A program made the position numbers and the translations under genes. The notes below the pieces were generated by a model, which ran no database searches, had not been told where the DNA came from, and saw only the letters and a list, made by a program, of their open reading frames with translations. Shown here piece by piece: positions 48,675-59,915 of a DNA stretch of 64,000 nucleotides; the first letter of the stretch is position 1, and each line of letters starts with the position of its first letter. The DNA is from Melastoma dodecandrum (Eukaryota; Streptophyta; Magnoliopsida; Myrtales; Melastomataceae), in NCBI GenBank assembly GCA_029817715.1, contig JARUPY010000168.1:1-64000 (forward strand), in the 5' to 3' direction.

Positions 48675-49156
48675 ACCCTTTCACTACTTCGCAACTTCCC
48701 TTCTGCTTTCTGGTAGACAGAACATAGAAAATTATTAGCTTTTAAACAAGCAAGCACAATGAAACTAATCCTTTTAAGTAAGAAAAAGCCGAGAAATCCC
48801 TTTCGTGAACTTTCCTGACAATGGCATAAAGATATAACAAATATACAAGCTAATTCATCGACAAAGGGCAAGGGAGTTGCCAATCTCAATAAGCAGTGAA
48901 TTCCCAAGATAATCACATATTTTCATAAAAATGGCCAAACTGAAGACAACTCATGGTAATGCCTCCACAAACAGACTTATTGTGAGATTCAGTCATATCA
49001 CTCCATATATTCAGGATCACAAAACCATCATCACCCCTGTCCCTCACTTACATCGGTTAGACTTCTAAATTTTCCCTACAATAGAGGGTTCCCACAAACA
49101 TATGGCTGCCCCTTCAAGAAAATAATGTTTCTCGGTCAAAAAGCAATAGTACCGTG
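48675..49156. other. RPT3 5' flank
   Basis: A splice-acceptor-like AAAGCAG lies about 28 bases upstream of the RPT3 ATG (48702 region, minus strand). This allows a 5' UTR intron whose donor could lie in the duplicated leader exon near 49910. No other gene seen. Confidence 0.45.
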
Positions 49157-49205
49157 AATCAGACAATAACTGAAATTTCAATTTCAAGACCAACTGCATC
49201 CCAAG

Positions 49206-49620
49206 CTGAGGTACATTTTTGTAAACTGAAGACAAAAGAGGCTTGTGTTTCAAGTGAGTTTTTCGGTACCCATCTGTTGTTTCCTCATGGCGCAAAAGAT
49301 TGAATTCCTCAGAAATAGCAATTGATAAGTCAGGTCAAAAGGCATTTGTTACATTTTATAAACTCTACATCTGTGTGAGTTGCTCCCTTGGTCCAGGTAT
49401 GCACTGCCAAATGAATCTAAGTGATGAGGCGGACTTGGAGGACTATGTATCTCGGCCTGACAAGATTAGTGCTGCTGAGGTACATTTTTCCTCGAGCATT
49501 ACATTTTGCTGGGACAGTGTGATGCAACTATTTATTATCAAAATAGTAGCAAAACTAAAATATAGTTCCTGGAAAAAATGCATTCACTACTTGCAATTTC
49601 AAAAATAGGAAAACATTGTC
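49206..49620 (+). pseudogene. Inverted RPT3 fragment (end of exon 4 to intron 5)
   Basis: It matches the reverse complement of about 46795-47170. The span includes the end of exon 4 with its intron, and exon 5 read as [20 protein letters not shown], followed by the donor region and intron 5 sequence. Exon 5 has base changes and a one-base loss (ACTGCCAAATGAAT where the gene has ACTGCCAAGATGAAT). It is non-functional. Confidence 0.85.
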
Positions 49621-49716
49621 ATGAATAAGGCCTAATTCAGCAGCTCGCCTCACACCGAAATCCAACCCTAGCACCCGGTCCGCAAAAAGCTAAACCAAAT
49701 CGAACACGACCCATCA

Positions 49717-49840
49717 CTCAAAATTAGCCTATCCATAAATCTCAGAGCTTCCTTCGACACGAGTCAAGGATAATCGCTAAAATTAGCCTATCCATAAATC
49801 TCAGAGCTTCCTTCGACACAAGAGTCAAGGATAATCACCT
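49717..49840. repeat. Local tandem repeat of about 59 bp
   Basis: AAAATTAGCCTATCCATAAA followed by TCTCAGAGCTTCCTTCGACAC occurs twice (about 49720 and 49780). Copy A has only one, diverged. Confidence 0.7.
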
Positions 49841-49909
49841 GGGACAGAGACGGCATTGGACTACGATTCGAAACAACGTCACGACAACCTTCAAAAGAAG
49901 AAGACATCA

Positions 49910-50080
49910 CCTGTGAAGCGGCTTCTCTGACACAGCGCGCGTCTGCGCTTGCTCCTTTTCTTCCTGGGATGGCCGGGATTAATGGGAAGAAGGGATTGAA
50001 TCGGGCGACAGGCAAAGTTAAGGGAAGAGGAAAAAGCCTGGAGCAAAAGCAAGAGTCGGACCAAAGAGTCGGCAATAGTA
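49910..50080 (-). promoter_or_regulatory. Duplicated VMA21-type leader exon upstream of RPT3
   Basis: Near-identical to 45271-45430, with the donor conserved (TTCACAG then GTGATGTC). It is in the correct orientation to be spliced to the RPT3 acceptor near 48702. Whether it is used is inference. Confidence 0.4.
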
Positions 50081-50196
50081 AAAAGAAAAATTCGATTTGA
50101 GTCCTTATACTTTCTGTTTCTTTCAGATAATTAAGAGGTTAAGCATAATGTAATTAATAACGCTATTAAGAAGCCTACTTAGCCGTGCATTTCACT

Positions 50197-50644
50197 TAGG
50201 GTGGTGAGCATAGGTTCCAACCAGGACTGGTTTTAGATTTTAAATTTTTGAAAATCATCTTTATTTTTTATTTATATAAATAATTTTTATTTTAAAATTG
50301 TAAATATTTCTTATTTATATTTAGTAAATTTGCGTATACTCGTCATCCCCTTGCCCTTGCTTGAGTTTTTTTTAGATTAATTGGAGTAATATGGTGAATT
50401 TAACGTAGAAATGTCTTATAAAGACATGAAACCGGATTAATTAGAGTAATGCGTTTTTTTTAGATTAATTGGAGTAATATGGTGAATTTAACGTAGAAAT
50501 GTCTTATAAAGACATGAAACCGGAATCGGCAGATTAATTCTTAAGTGGTTCTTTGAACCACAGGATAAACGGCTATTACAGAGTAGGTTCAAGTTCCACG
50601 TCTTGAACTACGCACCGGAACCTACTAGAAATTGCTCACCCCTA
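50197..50644. mobile_element. hAT-type MITE
   Basis: 448 bp. The terminal inverted repeats are TAGGGTGGTGAGCA at the left and TGCTCACCCCTA at the right. The 8-bp target duplication is ATTTCACT at 50189-50196 and 50645-50652. TAGGG-type ends and 8-bp duplications are typical of hAT-derived MITEs. There is no coding capacity. The paralogous site in copy A (about 45540) is empty. It contains a tandem duplication of about 69 bp with an 88-bp period (about 50366-50434 and 50454-50522). Confidence 0.9.
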
Positions 50645-50862
50645 ATTTCACTCACTGAAACGGGTTATCCCGGAATTTATCACACAATTTTCTACCAAAA
50701 AGAAATCCAATTAAAATAACCCATATTTCACTTTTGGTCATTTTTATGTGTAAAATACACAATTATTTCCATGTCAAAACAAGAAAAAGCAAAGAAATCT
50801 CTTCTCTGAGCTCATGAGAAAGTTATTCCAAAATCATCAAAACAAAGAGTTTCAGTGATCAT

Positions 50863-53520
50863 TCATTCCCTCCCCGCCTTCTCGAGCTTCTCAACTTCTT
50901 CCTGATGCTTCCGCTCCGCCTCCTGGAGCTCTCGCTCGGCGTCCTCTTCCTCCTCAATCTCATCCAGTACGTCAAACTCTTTGGTCGCCGCCATGGCCTT
51001 TAGTACCGGGTCTCGTAACTCGGATATCAATCCCCCGCCAATCTTGTACTCCTCTTCATCCCCAATCAAGAATAGCCGCTGGTCTGGCCCAGTTGACATC
51101 GGGATGTCAATTGCCAGCAGCTTCATGTCGTGCTGTATAAAAAAGAGCCAGTTTTTGGCCTAGCGTTAGACAAAACTGGGGGTTTCTCAGAATGATTCAG
51201 AAAAGCCCTTTGCTCAGCACCGAAAGACAACAAACGTCCTTTCTTTCCATAGTAATTGAGTTCTCAATAACATTATAAGAGATAAAACCAAGACATTCCT
51301 TCCAACAATTACGAATGATAAAACTCAAATTTGACAATCGCGTGACAAGATTCGATATGTCAGGGAAGATACATGCCATGTCTGTCATCAACTTTAAGAA
51401 CAAAGCATTTTGATCGAAACAAAAAAAGGGTGTCCTCTGAACAATTAAAAGGTAGGCGTGAAGCAGAACCCATTTCCGTTCCTAAATGTTTGATCCTAAG
51501 AATCAGCGAGCAGAACAATTCTGATAAATTACTCAATCAACGCAACTGACTTCTTTCGCATTAGCTGCTCTATAAAACTATAAGCAAGCATCTCACATAT
51601 GAAGATCAAAACAAGCCTAAGGACAATAGGCCAACTGATGCAAATCTCAATCAGATGGTAAAGATGCAAGTGAATTTAAAAGGAAATGAAACATTGCCTA
51701 TGAGAGCACAAGCACTGGAAACTAGAAAGGGTGGATGTGAACCTGGCCATTTTTCTTTTTCACTTCAACACTGACTAGACCCCTTCGCTCAGAACCACGT
51801 ATTGGAAAAATGAGAAAGCAGCGCTTGCCCCGGATTCTTGGCTTAAACTTTTTCAGGGTCACACCGCCGCCTGACATGACATAAGCTCTCAACTCTGTGC
51901 CTGCAAGAGGGGCACCCATCACCTCTAGAGTTCCAGCATGTGTGTTTAACGTCCTCATGGCCATTCTATATACTCGATCAGGGTTTATGGTGAATCTTGA
52001 GCGGATGTAAAGGCCCTTAATGATACAGAAAAAATAATTCACAGTTTTTGTCAGACGAAGTGGGACTTTGCCATAGAACAATAACACTAATGCACGTGTA
52101 CTTTTAAAGTAGTTTTAAGCTTGGAAGGACCAAAGTATAGGCCCTAGACGAATGGATGAAATGACATCTGGTCACATGACCAGCTGGGTGCATGAATGTA
52201 GTTACGGAGGTAAACTACGAAGTCACATTTCAAGAAACACGATATGATCGCCTATTCACACTAGTTGCCACAGAACTGTAAGCACAAATATCTGTGCTGA
52301 GAGCATGAAACCACTTCATGTACAATCTAAATAATGTAAAACTAGACACCACCAACATAAGAGTCCAAATGCATCATTGATTGCGCTCATCCCTAATTTA
52401 AAATGACCATACTTTGCTATAAGTATTCCGAGGAGACTTCTTTTGATATAATTCTGTTGAGACATAAAAGAGATCTATAAAAAAGCACAAATTATTTCGC
52501 ATTAATCTTTTTCAATCATATGTAGGAAAACAAAAGAAAGAAAAGGAAATTCTATATTTATTCCAAAAGGGAGTGTCTGATTCCTAAGCTGATTACAGCA
52601 GAACAAAACACTCAAGAGGAGAGAGATATCCCTTGAACAAAATGATAGAGTAGCTAAGCAAAGCCAAAGCAACCATTCAAACAATGATTAACCTGTTAAA
52701 TCAAACTACCTTAGAACAATTAAACAAACCAGTAGGAATGTAAGAATCATCTGGTCAGACGTGAGTCATTCCATGGTCGAACGCGATTGGTTTTTTCAAT
52801 TTTTGCACATTGAACAAAAGTTCTCGAGTAACTCACTGTAAATGCAACGATGGCCGAGGACAACGCGAGGAACCCATACTTGGCTAAACCTTCCGATATC
52901 CCCACAAAGGAATTAGCAATTGCAAACATGATCCTCCACAAGATAATGCAAACCAAAACCCCACCAGCGCCCGCTAACACCAGGTAATTCCTCCTAAGGA
53001 AGGACTCCACTTGCAAACCAATCGCCTCCCTATACCTCCCAAATGCAGACCGAACCGACTCTGCCGGCTTCTCGAAAACCCTCTTCCCAAATCCCCCATT
53101 ACTCGAGAAGCTCCTAGTTCCACACCTGCTCCCACTAAATCCCCCAAATCTACCACCAAACACAACCCTCCCAGCATTTCCATTACACCGATTACCGCAC
53201 TCGAGACCCTTCACCGAGAACCTCCGGATCCCATCCCCATTCTCTCCAAAGGTCCAACCTTTACACCCACCAAACACGATTCTTCCAGCATTCCCACTAA
53301 ACCCCTCAAAATTCCTAAAACCCTTAGCCGAGAAGCTACTAATTCCACCGGAATCTCCCCTCAAACACTTCCAAACATCGAGTGAGCCCAAATCAGAGGG
53401 AGAAGAAGCTAGTGGTGGGGGATCAGAGAAAGCCCTCGTGGGGGGATGGAAGTGGGGTCGACTGGGGGGGTCAAAGTGGCGGGATTTCCTCAGCAGAGCT
53501 TGGAACACCCTCGTTGACAT
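50863..53520 (-). CDS. Mitochondrial membrane protein, TIM21/COA1-like
   Basis: Three exons on the minus strand: 53520-52837, 52015-51743 and 51132-50863 (1227 bases, 408 residues), with GT-AG introns. The N-terminus MSTRVFQALLRKSRHF is rich in Arg/Ser and lacks acidic residues, as in mitochondrial presequences. Residues about 60-150 are Gly/Ser/Arg-rich with a repeated GNAGR(I/V)VFGG block. Two membrane segments lie at about 178-200 and 207-228. A compact domain follows (RFTINPDRVYRMAMRTLNT, VMGAPLAGTELRAYVMSGG, FLIFPIRGSERRGLVSVEV), then an acidic coiled-coil tail (EIEEEEDAERELQEAERKHQ). The layout resembles the TIM21/COA1 fold in import and oxidase-assembly proteins. This is inference from pattern, not a firm family assignment. 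A conserved unnamed plant protein is the safe reading. Confidence 0.75.
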
Positions 53521-54084
53521 CGAAAACGGCCGATCGAGCCAAAAGCAAATTGAGTGGGGGAGGGCGGAATTAGGAGGGAGAGGGGAATCACATCACCCAA
53601 TTTTATCCAAGTGCTTAGGCAATTTTCTTTCCTCCTCGTTGGCGTTTCTTCATCATGTCTTTCAAATAGCATCAAAAAGGGAAATCATCTTATAAATAAT
53701 TTTTTTTAGCACAATGTCTTAATTATAGTTGGATTATAATGTTCTAACAGTTGTTGATATATGGTTAATTTTCCCAATTCTTGAAGCCCCAGCCCAATTT
53801 GGAGATGGGAACTGGGACTATTTGGATCTCCCAACAATTACCAAATGAATAACGAAGCAACGTTGGAGGAGGAGCCATTCATTATTCATGATCTTCTTCA
53901 ACGTATTTCTACTTATAAGAAAACACAAGTTGCTTCTGGCATGCTAGGTAGGAATTGATAGTGGCAGTGGTCAAATTGGAGATTTCTGCTCGTGGGAGAC
54001 GCAACATGACGCTTCGTAATGCCTTATGCAAAATAAATTTAGGAGATCTAGAACGATTACTCATGTAAGCAGTTTGCTAAATAA
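53521..54084. other. Promoter side of the mitochondrial-protein gene
   Basis: Presumed promoter and leader, then AT-rich sequence grading into the decayed gypsy element. No other gene seen. Confidence 0.45.
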
Positions 54085-54413
54085 AGAGATGGTTTTGTCA
54101 TTAGTCAAAATTTTTATTGATTATAAAGATAGTTTTGCATGGAAATATTCTTAAATGTCATGAATCGACGTTGAACACAAGTTGCCAACCTATCCAAAAG
54201 CTAGGCCACTGAGTGAAATATGCCTTATGTCGAATGTCAAGTTAAGTAGTTGAAATTGCCTATGATGAGATTAAGAAATTATTTAAAGCGGGTTACATAA
54301 GAACCTCAAATGGATATAAAATATTGTTCCAATAAAAAAGAATCACGTATAAATATACTTTAGAGATTTGAACAATATAACCACTAAAGATATGAATATC
54401 CTATGCCTATAAG
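54085..54413 (+). pseudogene. Tat-type gypsy pol, 5' part of RT
   Basis: It reads FIDYKDSFAW, VEHKLPTYPKARPLSE, GLHKNLKWI..NIVPIKKN and FRDLNNITTKDMNIPMPI with several stops. This is the conserved start of Tat/Ogre-lineage RT. It breaks off at 54413 exactly where the fold-back element starts and resumes at 57780. Confidence 0.75.
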
Positions 54414-57400
54414 GGCTTGGCTATTTTGTCTTGTACGGCAATTCCCTCCCATTTTACTAAATTTCCTTGTTTTTTTTTAGTACATTTTTACTAAACAGTG
54501 ATTTATTTTAGTACATTTCTACTAATAACTTTTAGAAATATTGTTAGTAATTTACTAAACAGTATTATACTTAGTAAAAGTTTAGTACAAAACCCAATGA
54601 GCTTAGTGAAACGTGAGAGAATAACACAGTAATGGGTTTAATAAATTTTACTATACGATTTACTAAAACTTTTAGTACATTACAATATTGGACTATACAA
54701 TTTACTAATATTTTGAGTAAATTATAATACTGTACTAAAATATATTAGTAATTTATAATTTTATACTATACGATTTACTATAATAATTTAGTAAAAACCA
54801 ATTTACTAAACAGTATCGGGCCTATTAAAAGTTTAGTACAAGCCCAACATGCTTAGTAAAACTAGAGAGAAAAGCACAATAATAAGCTTAACAAACTTTA
54901 TTATACGATTTACTAAAAATTTTAGTAAATTACAATAATGTACTATACAATTTACTAAGTGTTGAAAACATTGACCTTCTGCGAAGCAGAAGTCAACCCT
55001 CTACACAACAGAAGCTATTCCTGATGAGAACCTTCTGTAAGGAATAATAATTAATTACGAAATTAAGTTGGAATATTCTATGGGAATTATCCAATATGAT
55101 CAGGACAATTATCTGATCGAAATCAAATGATTTTCTTACCAAAGAAATAAAGAGAATAATATATTTCCAATTGAAGGAAATAAATTATCTATTTATGGAA
55201 GGTTCTACATGATTGATTATATGTCATACGAACGCTATCTTCCATTCTTAATTTATCTTTGGTGGACAAAATCGTGTCATCTGTCCAGATTCATCAAGAT
55301 GGACAAATGAATCTCGCAAAGTAATTCAAGGAAATTAATTTTATTTATTTCAATATATAGAAGGTTATCGTAATCTGTAACCCTCTACAACGATTATCCA
55401 TGGGGATTTAATTAAATCAATTGATCTTGATCAGATCTCACCCCAAACGGATACTTACCAATGGAAGACGATATTTGGTTATCAATGGAATTAATATCAT
55501 TGATTTATTCGTTTCCCATTTAAGTGTAGAAGATATATTTGTCAATTTTACCTTCTATGCTTAACATTTTGTCTTTATGTATAAATAAGCATTCGATTGT
55601 CATTGTAAACGTATAGAAAAATATACATAAACACTAGATACTTTGGTCAGACGTTGGTTCTTGTAATTTTTGGTTGGTTCGACTTTCGTTAGTCACACAC
55701 GAGGAGCGTTAGATGCAGAAGGCTGCATCGTTGGTGAAGTCTTCTAAGAGGGTGACTCGGGGGCCACGAGGGACTCGGTTGGAAGCTGCAGGAAACGTTG
55801 GGGGGAAGCACTGCTGGAGGCTGTGTGGCCAATGTGCAGTGGGCCGGAGAGAAGGGCAGATACCCCCGGAGCACAGAAGGTGAGGGACTAACCAGCTTCT
55901 GTGGTGTAACGTTCTGTGTGTGCAGGAACTTAGGACAGAGGTTGCTGTCTGCTTGCACAGGGTTTGCAGGGCGCTTGCACAGGGTTTGCTGCGTGCTTGC
56001 GTGGAGTTCGCCATGTAGTCACTATCTCGAGGAGATCGTGCAGGTCGTGTGGAGCCGCCGAGGAAAAATCCATCCTAGGACAGGGGTCGCTGTCTGGTTG
56101 CGTAAGGTTCGCTACGTGCTTGGTTACTTTATTAGTCACACTAACGTGTGCAATGAGTCATTGTAGTACAGAACTTTACGGTCTGTGCTTTGAAATTCAG
56201 TCATCTGTAATACAAAACCTTACAGTCTGTGCTGTAGAAGGTTGACATCTTTGGTACAGAATCTTACGATATGTGCTTTACAATCTAGTCATTTCTAATA
56301 CAGAACCTTCTGGTCTGTAGAAGATTGACATACGGTACAGAACCTTCTGGTCTGTGCTATACTATTCAAGTCATTTCTGATAGAGAACCTTCTGGTCGGT
56401 AGAAGTTTGATATTTGTGGTATAGAACCTTCTGGTCTGTGCTTTGTCACTCAGACATCTGTGGCTCAGAACCTTCGAGTCTGTACTCTGTTACTTAGTCT
56501 ACTATAGTGCACTCTTTTACTCAGTCTACTATAGTGCAGAACCTTCAGGTTTGTACTATAAAAGGTCGATTGTGTATCACCTTCTGTAATCTTGTTAAGT
56601 TATGTCTAAGTGAGTACCATCCAAATTCTAGGTGAAGAGTGGATGTAGGGAAGTTGCCGAACCACTATAAAAGTCTTGCGTACATCAAAGAAATCGCAAT
56701 CACATTCGAACGTTCTGTCTTACACAAACCTATCTCTAAGGTCCTGTGTTACAGAAGCTTCCTTCCGCTGCGGGGTTAATTGAAAAAGAGTTAAAAATCC
56801 TTAATTGGACTTTAACACTAATTCACCTCCCTCTTAGATAACACTAAGTATTTTAGTATATTACAATATTGCACTAAAAAATATTAGTAATTTACAATTT
56901 TGTATTATACGATGCACTGTAACAATTTATTATTTAGTGAATTTTTAAGTTTTTACTAAATTGTTATAGTAAATCATATAGTACAGAATTGCAAATTACT
57001 AATATTTTTTAGTACAATATTATAATTTACTAAAAAAATTTAGTAAATCGTATAGTACAGTATTCTAATTTACGAAAAGTTTTAGTAAATCGTATAGTAA
57101 AAATTACTAAGCCCATTACTTTGCATTTATCTCCCGTTTTACTAAGCTCATTGGGCTTTGTACTAAACTTTTAATAGTCCAACAATGTTTAGTAAATTGC
57201 TAAGTTTTTGCTAAATTGTTAGAGTAAATCATATAGTACAAAATTATAAATTACTAATATTTTTTTGTATAATATTGTAATTTACTAAATTTCTTAGTAA
57301 ATCATATAGTAAAATTTATTAACCTGTTATTGTACAATTCTCTCACGTTATACTAACCCCTTTGGGGTTTCATACTAAACTTTTACTAAGTCCGTCACTG

Positions 57401-57779
57401 TTTAGTAAATTAGTAAGTTTTTACTAAATTATTAGAGTAAATCGTATAGTAAGAAAATAGGGACTTAGGAGGAGATTCGAGTAGAAAGAAAAGATATTCT
57501 ATATCGATAAAAATATTAGTAATTTGCTAAATTTCTTAGTAAATCATATAGTAAAATTTATTAACCCATTACTATACAATTCTCTCACATTTTATTAACC
57601 ATGTTGGACTTCGTACTAAACTTTTACTAAGTATAATACTGTTTAGTAAATTACTAACAATATTTCTAAAAGTTATTAGTAGAAATGTACTAAAATAAAT
57701 CACTGTTTAGTAAAAATGTACTAAAAAATGAGAAAATTTAGTAAAATGCAATGCAATTGACTTGCAAGTCAAAATAGCC
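54414..57779. mobile_element. Fold-back (long terminal inverted repeat) element
   Basis: The left arm (54414-54959) and right arm (about 56849-57779) are inverted copies. For example TAATTTACTAAACAGTATTA at about 54550 is mirrored near 57635-57655. The outer ends share GGCTATTTTG. Arms are built from repeats with TTTAGTAAAT-type cores and a recurring block (CGTATAGTAAA...ACTAAGCCCATTAC...TTTTACTAA...TTGTACTAAACTTTTA). There is no transposase. TAAG-containing flanks (ATAAG/TTAAG) may be a degenerate target duplication. The middle is occupied by a solo LTR. Confidence 0.75.
54960..56843 (+). repeat. Solo LTR (1.88 kb) inside the fold-back element
   Basis: It starts TGTTGAAAACATTGACC and ends CCTCTTAGATAACA. 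It is flanked by CTAAG at 54955-54959 and 56844-56848. The last 700 bases repeat a CAGAACCTTCTGGTCTGTGC motif about every 60 bases (56160-56560). It resembles the 3' part of the LTR at 19860-22182 (shared GTGAAGAGTGGA...GAACCACTATAAA and the terminal CTAATTCACC(C/T)CCCTCTTAG). Confidence 0.9.
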
Positions 57780-59915
57780 TTAAGTTTAATAAAAAAATGG
57801 CCGGACATGAATTAATGTCATTTGTGGATGAATCTTCAAGCTATAATAAAATATTTATAGCAGAAGAAGATTTACACAAAACAACATTTTGATGTCCTCT
57901 TTGAATTGTTTTAGTAGGTCTTAATGCCATTTGACTTAAAAAACATCGGTGCTACCTACCAACGAGCTATGAATACCATCTTTCATAGCTTGATTGGAAA
58001 GTCTATGGAAATATATATTGATGACATCGTTTCTAAATAGGAAGACCAACACCTTGATCATTTGCGTGTGGCGTTCTAGCCAGAATCTTGGTTCATTGTC
58101 GATGAGTAAAGATCAACCCTGATAAGGCATAAGCCATTAGGAACCTAAAACCACCTAAAAAGATAAGGGATCTACAATTTTTTTTTTTTTTTGGGAATGT
58201 GAACTATTTGAGAAGATTTATCTCAAACACTACTGGGAATACACAAATATTATCTTCATTCTTGAAGATCAAAGAATGAGAATGATTTGAATGGACAGAT
58301 GAGCACACACGTGCCTTCGAACAAATTAAGGAACATTTAACAATGCCACCAGTTATGTCATCTCCGAACCTCGAAAAACCATTTAAGTTATATGTGTAAG
58401 CTTATGATATATCAATTGGGTCATTGTTTGGCCAAAAAGATGACGAAGGACATGAGAGATCGGTATTGTACACGTTGAGGCTCTTAACTTCAACTTAATG
58501 TCGATACACGACATAAGAAATATTGTGTTTGTCTGTGAGTTATTCGATAACAAAATTGAGACACTTTGTGGGTTCAAGCACGATTCATGTACTAGCTCAA
58601 ACAAATGTGGTCAAATACATGTTTAAGGGGCCATTATCGACGAAAGGATTTATAAATGGAGCTTGGTACCATTACCATTTGATGTAAGATATATCCCGAT
58701 GAAAGTCTTGGCAGATTTTTTAACAAGTCATTCAAAGTCGGTCGATCTAGAAGTCAAAATTAAGTGGGAACTCCTATTTGATGTTCTCGGACATAAAGAG
58801 GATCAGGAATAGGATTAATACCGAGCTCCTCAGAAGGACTCGAATTCAAATTTACATTCAAAGTTAATGGCAAACTTACTAATAATGAGGTTGAATATGA
58901 GTCATTTATCAAAGGGCTCAAAATACTCGACGAGCACAACGTGAGACACATTAAAGTCAAAGGCGACTCCAAATTAGTAATTGAATAAATGGATGGTTCT
59001 AATAAGTACAACATCGAATGTCTTGCACGTTGCACGTGAACTGGTAAATAAAAAATTGAGCAGGTTATCTTTGTACATGTGTTACGGGATGATAGCCATA
59101 AGGCTAATAGTTTGGCGCAACTAGCCTCTGGATTTAGAGAGTCCCTTGAACTAATACGAGAAGTAGGAGGAATTATACTTGAGATTGACCCCATACCCCA
59201 GTTAACAAAGTCAAATACAAGGGGATATATAAATTCACTTAACATCCTACAAGGGGAGGATACCTAGTAAGGAGTTCCTGAATGATCCAAGGCTAAAATT
59301 CAAACAAAGGGTTCATATGACTTCTTGGTATTATACACTTGTCGACGAGATTTATATCGAAAAACTACCGAGCAAGTCTTGTTACATTGTGTCGATATAG
59401 ACGAAGCAATGGTTATCATGATGAAAACCCACAATGGGTTATGTGACATTCATCGATCATGGATTTAAATGTGTTGGCTAACTAAAAGGCATGGTTGTTT
59501 CTTTTTGCCTTTCATGATGAAGAATTGCATCGAATATGCCAAAATTGCTCATCGTGCTAGAGATGTGGCTCACTCACAATGGCTCCTACTGATGATCTAA
59601 ATTTAATTATTAAATCGTGGTCATTCTGAGGATGGATTGGGAAATTAGATCATTGTCAAGTAAAGGTCACACATATGTGCTTGTGGCTATTGAATATTTT
59701 ACCAAATGTATCTAGGCCAAGGCATATAAAACCATTACTCCGAAATATGTGGTCAACTTACTCAAATATGACAATATACCAATTTGGGTACCTCAAACCA
59801 TTACGGTTGATAATGTTTTAGTATCTAATGGATCAGTCGTGCGAGAATTCACCCACAAATTTAGATTTGGGCTAATTAAATCAACTCTATATTATGATCA
59901 AGTTAATGGACAAGC
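57780..59915 (+). pseudogene. Tat-type gypsy pol, RT to integrase, heavily decayed
   Basis: It continues the RT of 54085-54413: AGHELMSFVDESSSYNKIF, MPFDLKNIGATYQRAMNTIF, SMEIYIDDIVSK (active-site YIDD kept) and then many stops. Next come a retroviral-type RNase H remnant, VRYIPMKVLADFL, an additional RNase H (about 58850-59130, with VNGKLTNNEVEYESFIKGLK in one frame) and integrase pieces (CLLVAIEYFTKC-like, YYDQVNGQADNF). A second RNase H is characteristic of the Tat/Ogre lineage. It is interrupted at 59915 by the next element. Confidence 0.8.

Larger units (their letters stand above)
49157..50880. repeat. Spacer duplication, copy B
   Basis: Second copy of 44985-45645. It is lengthened by an inverted RPT3 fragment (about 49206-49620), a 70-bp internal tandem repeat (about 49717-49835) and a MITE (50197-50644). 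Confidence 0.85.

Noticed and set aside
49300..49608. Plus-strand frame containing [22 protein letters not shown]
   Set aside because: It is an inverted, mutated fragment of RPT3 exon 5, not an independent gene.
55689..56245. Frames on both strands inside the solo LTR
   Set aside because: They arise from the repeated CAGAACCTT/TGCACAGG words of the LTR; no domain.
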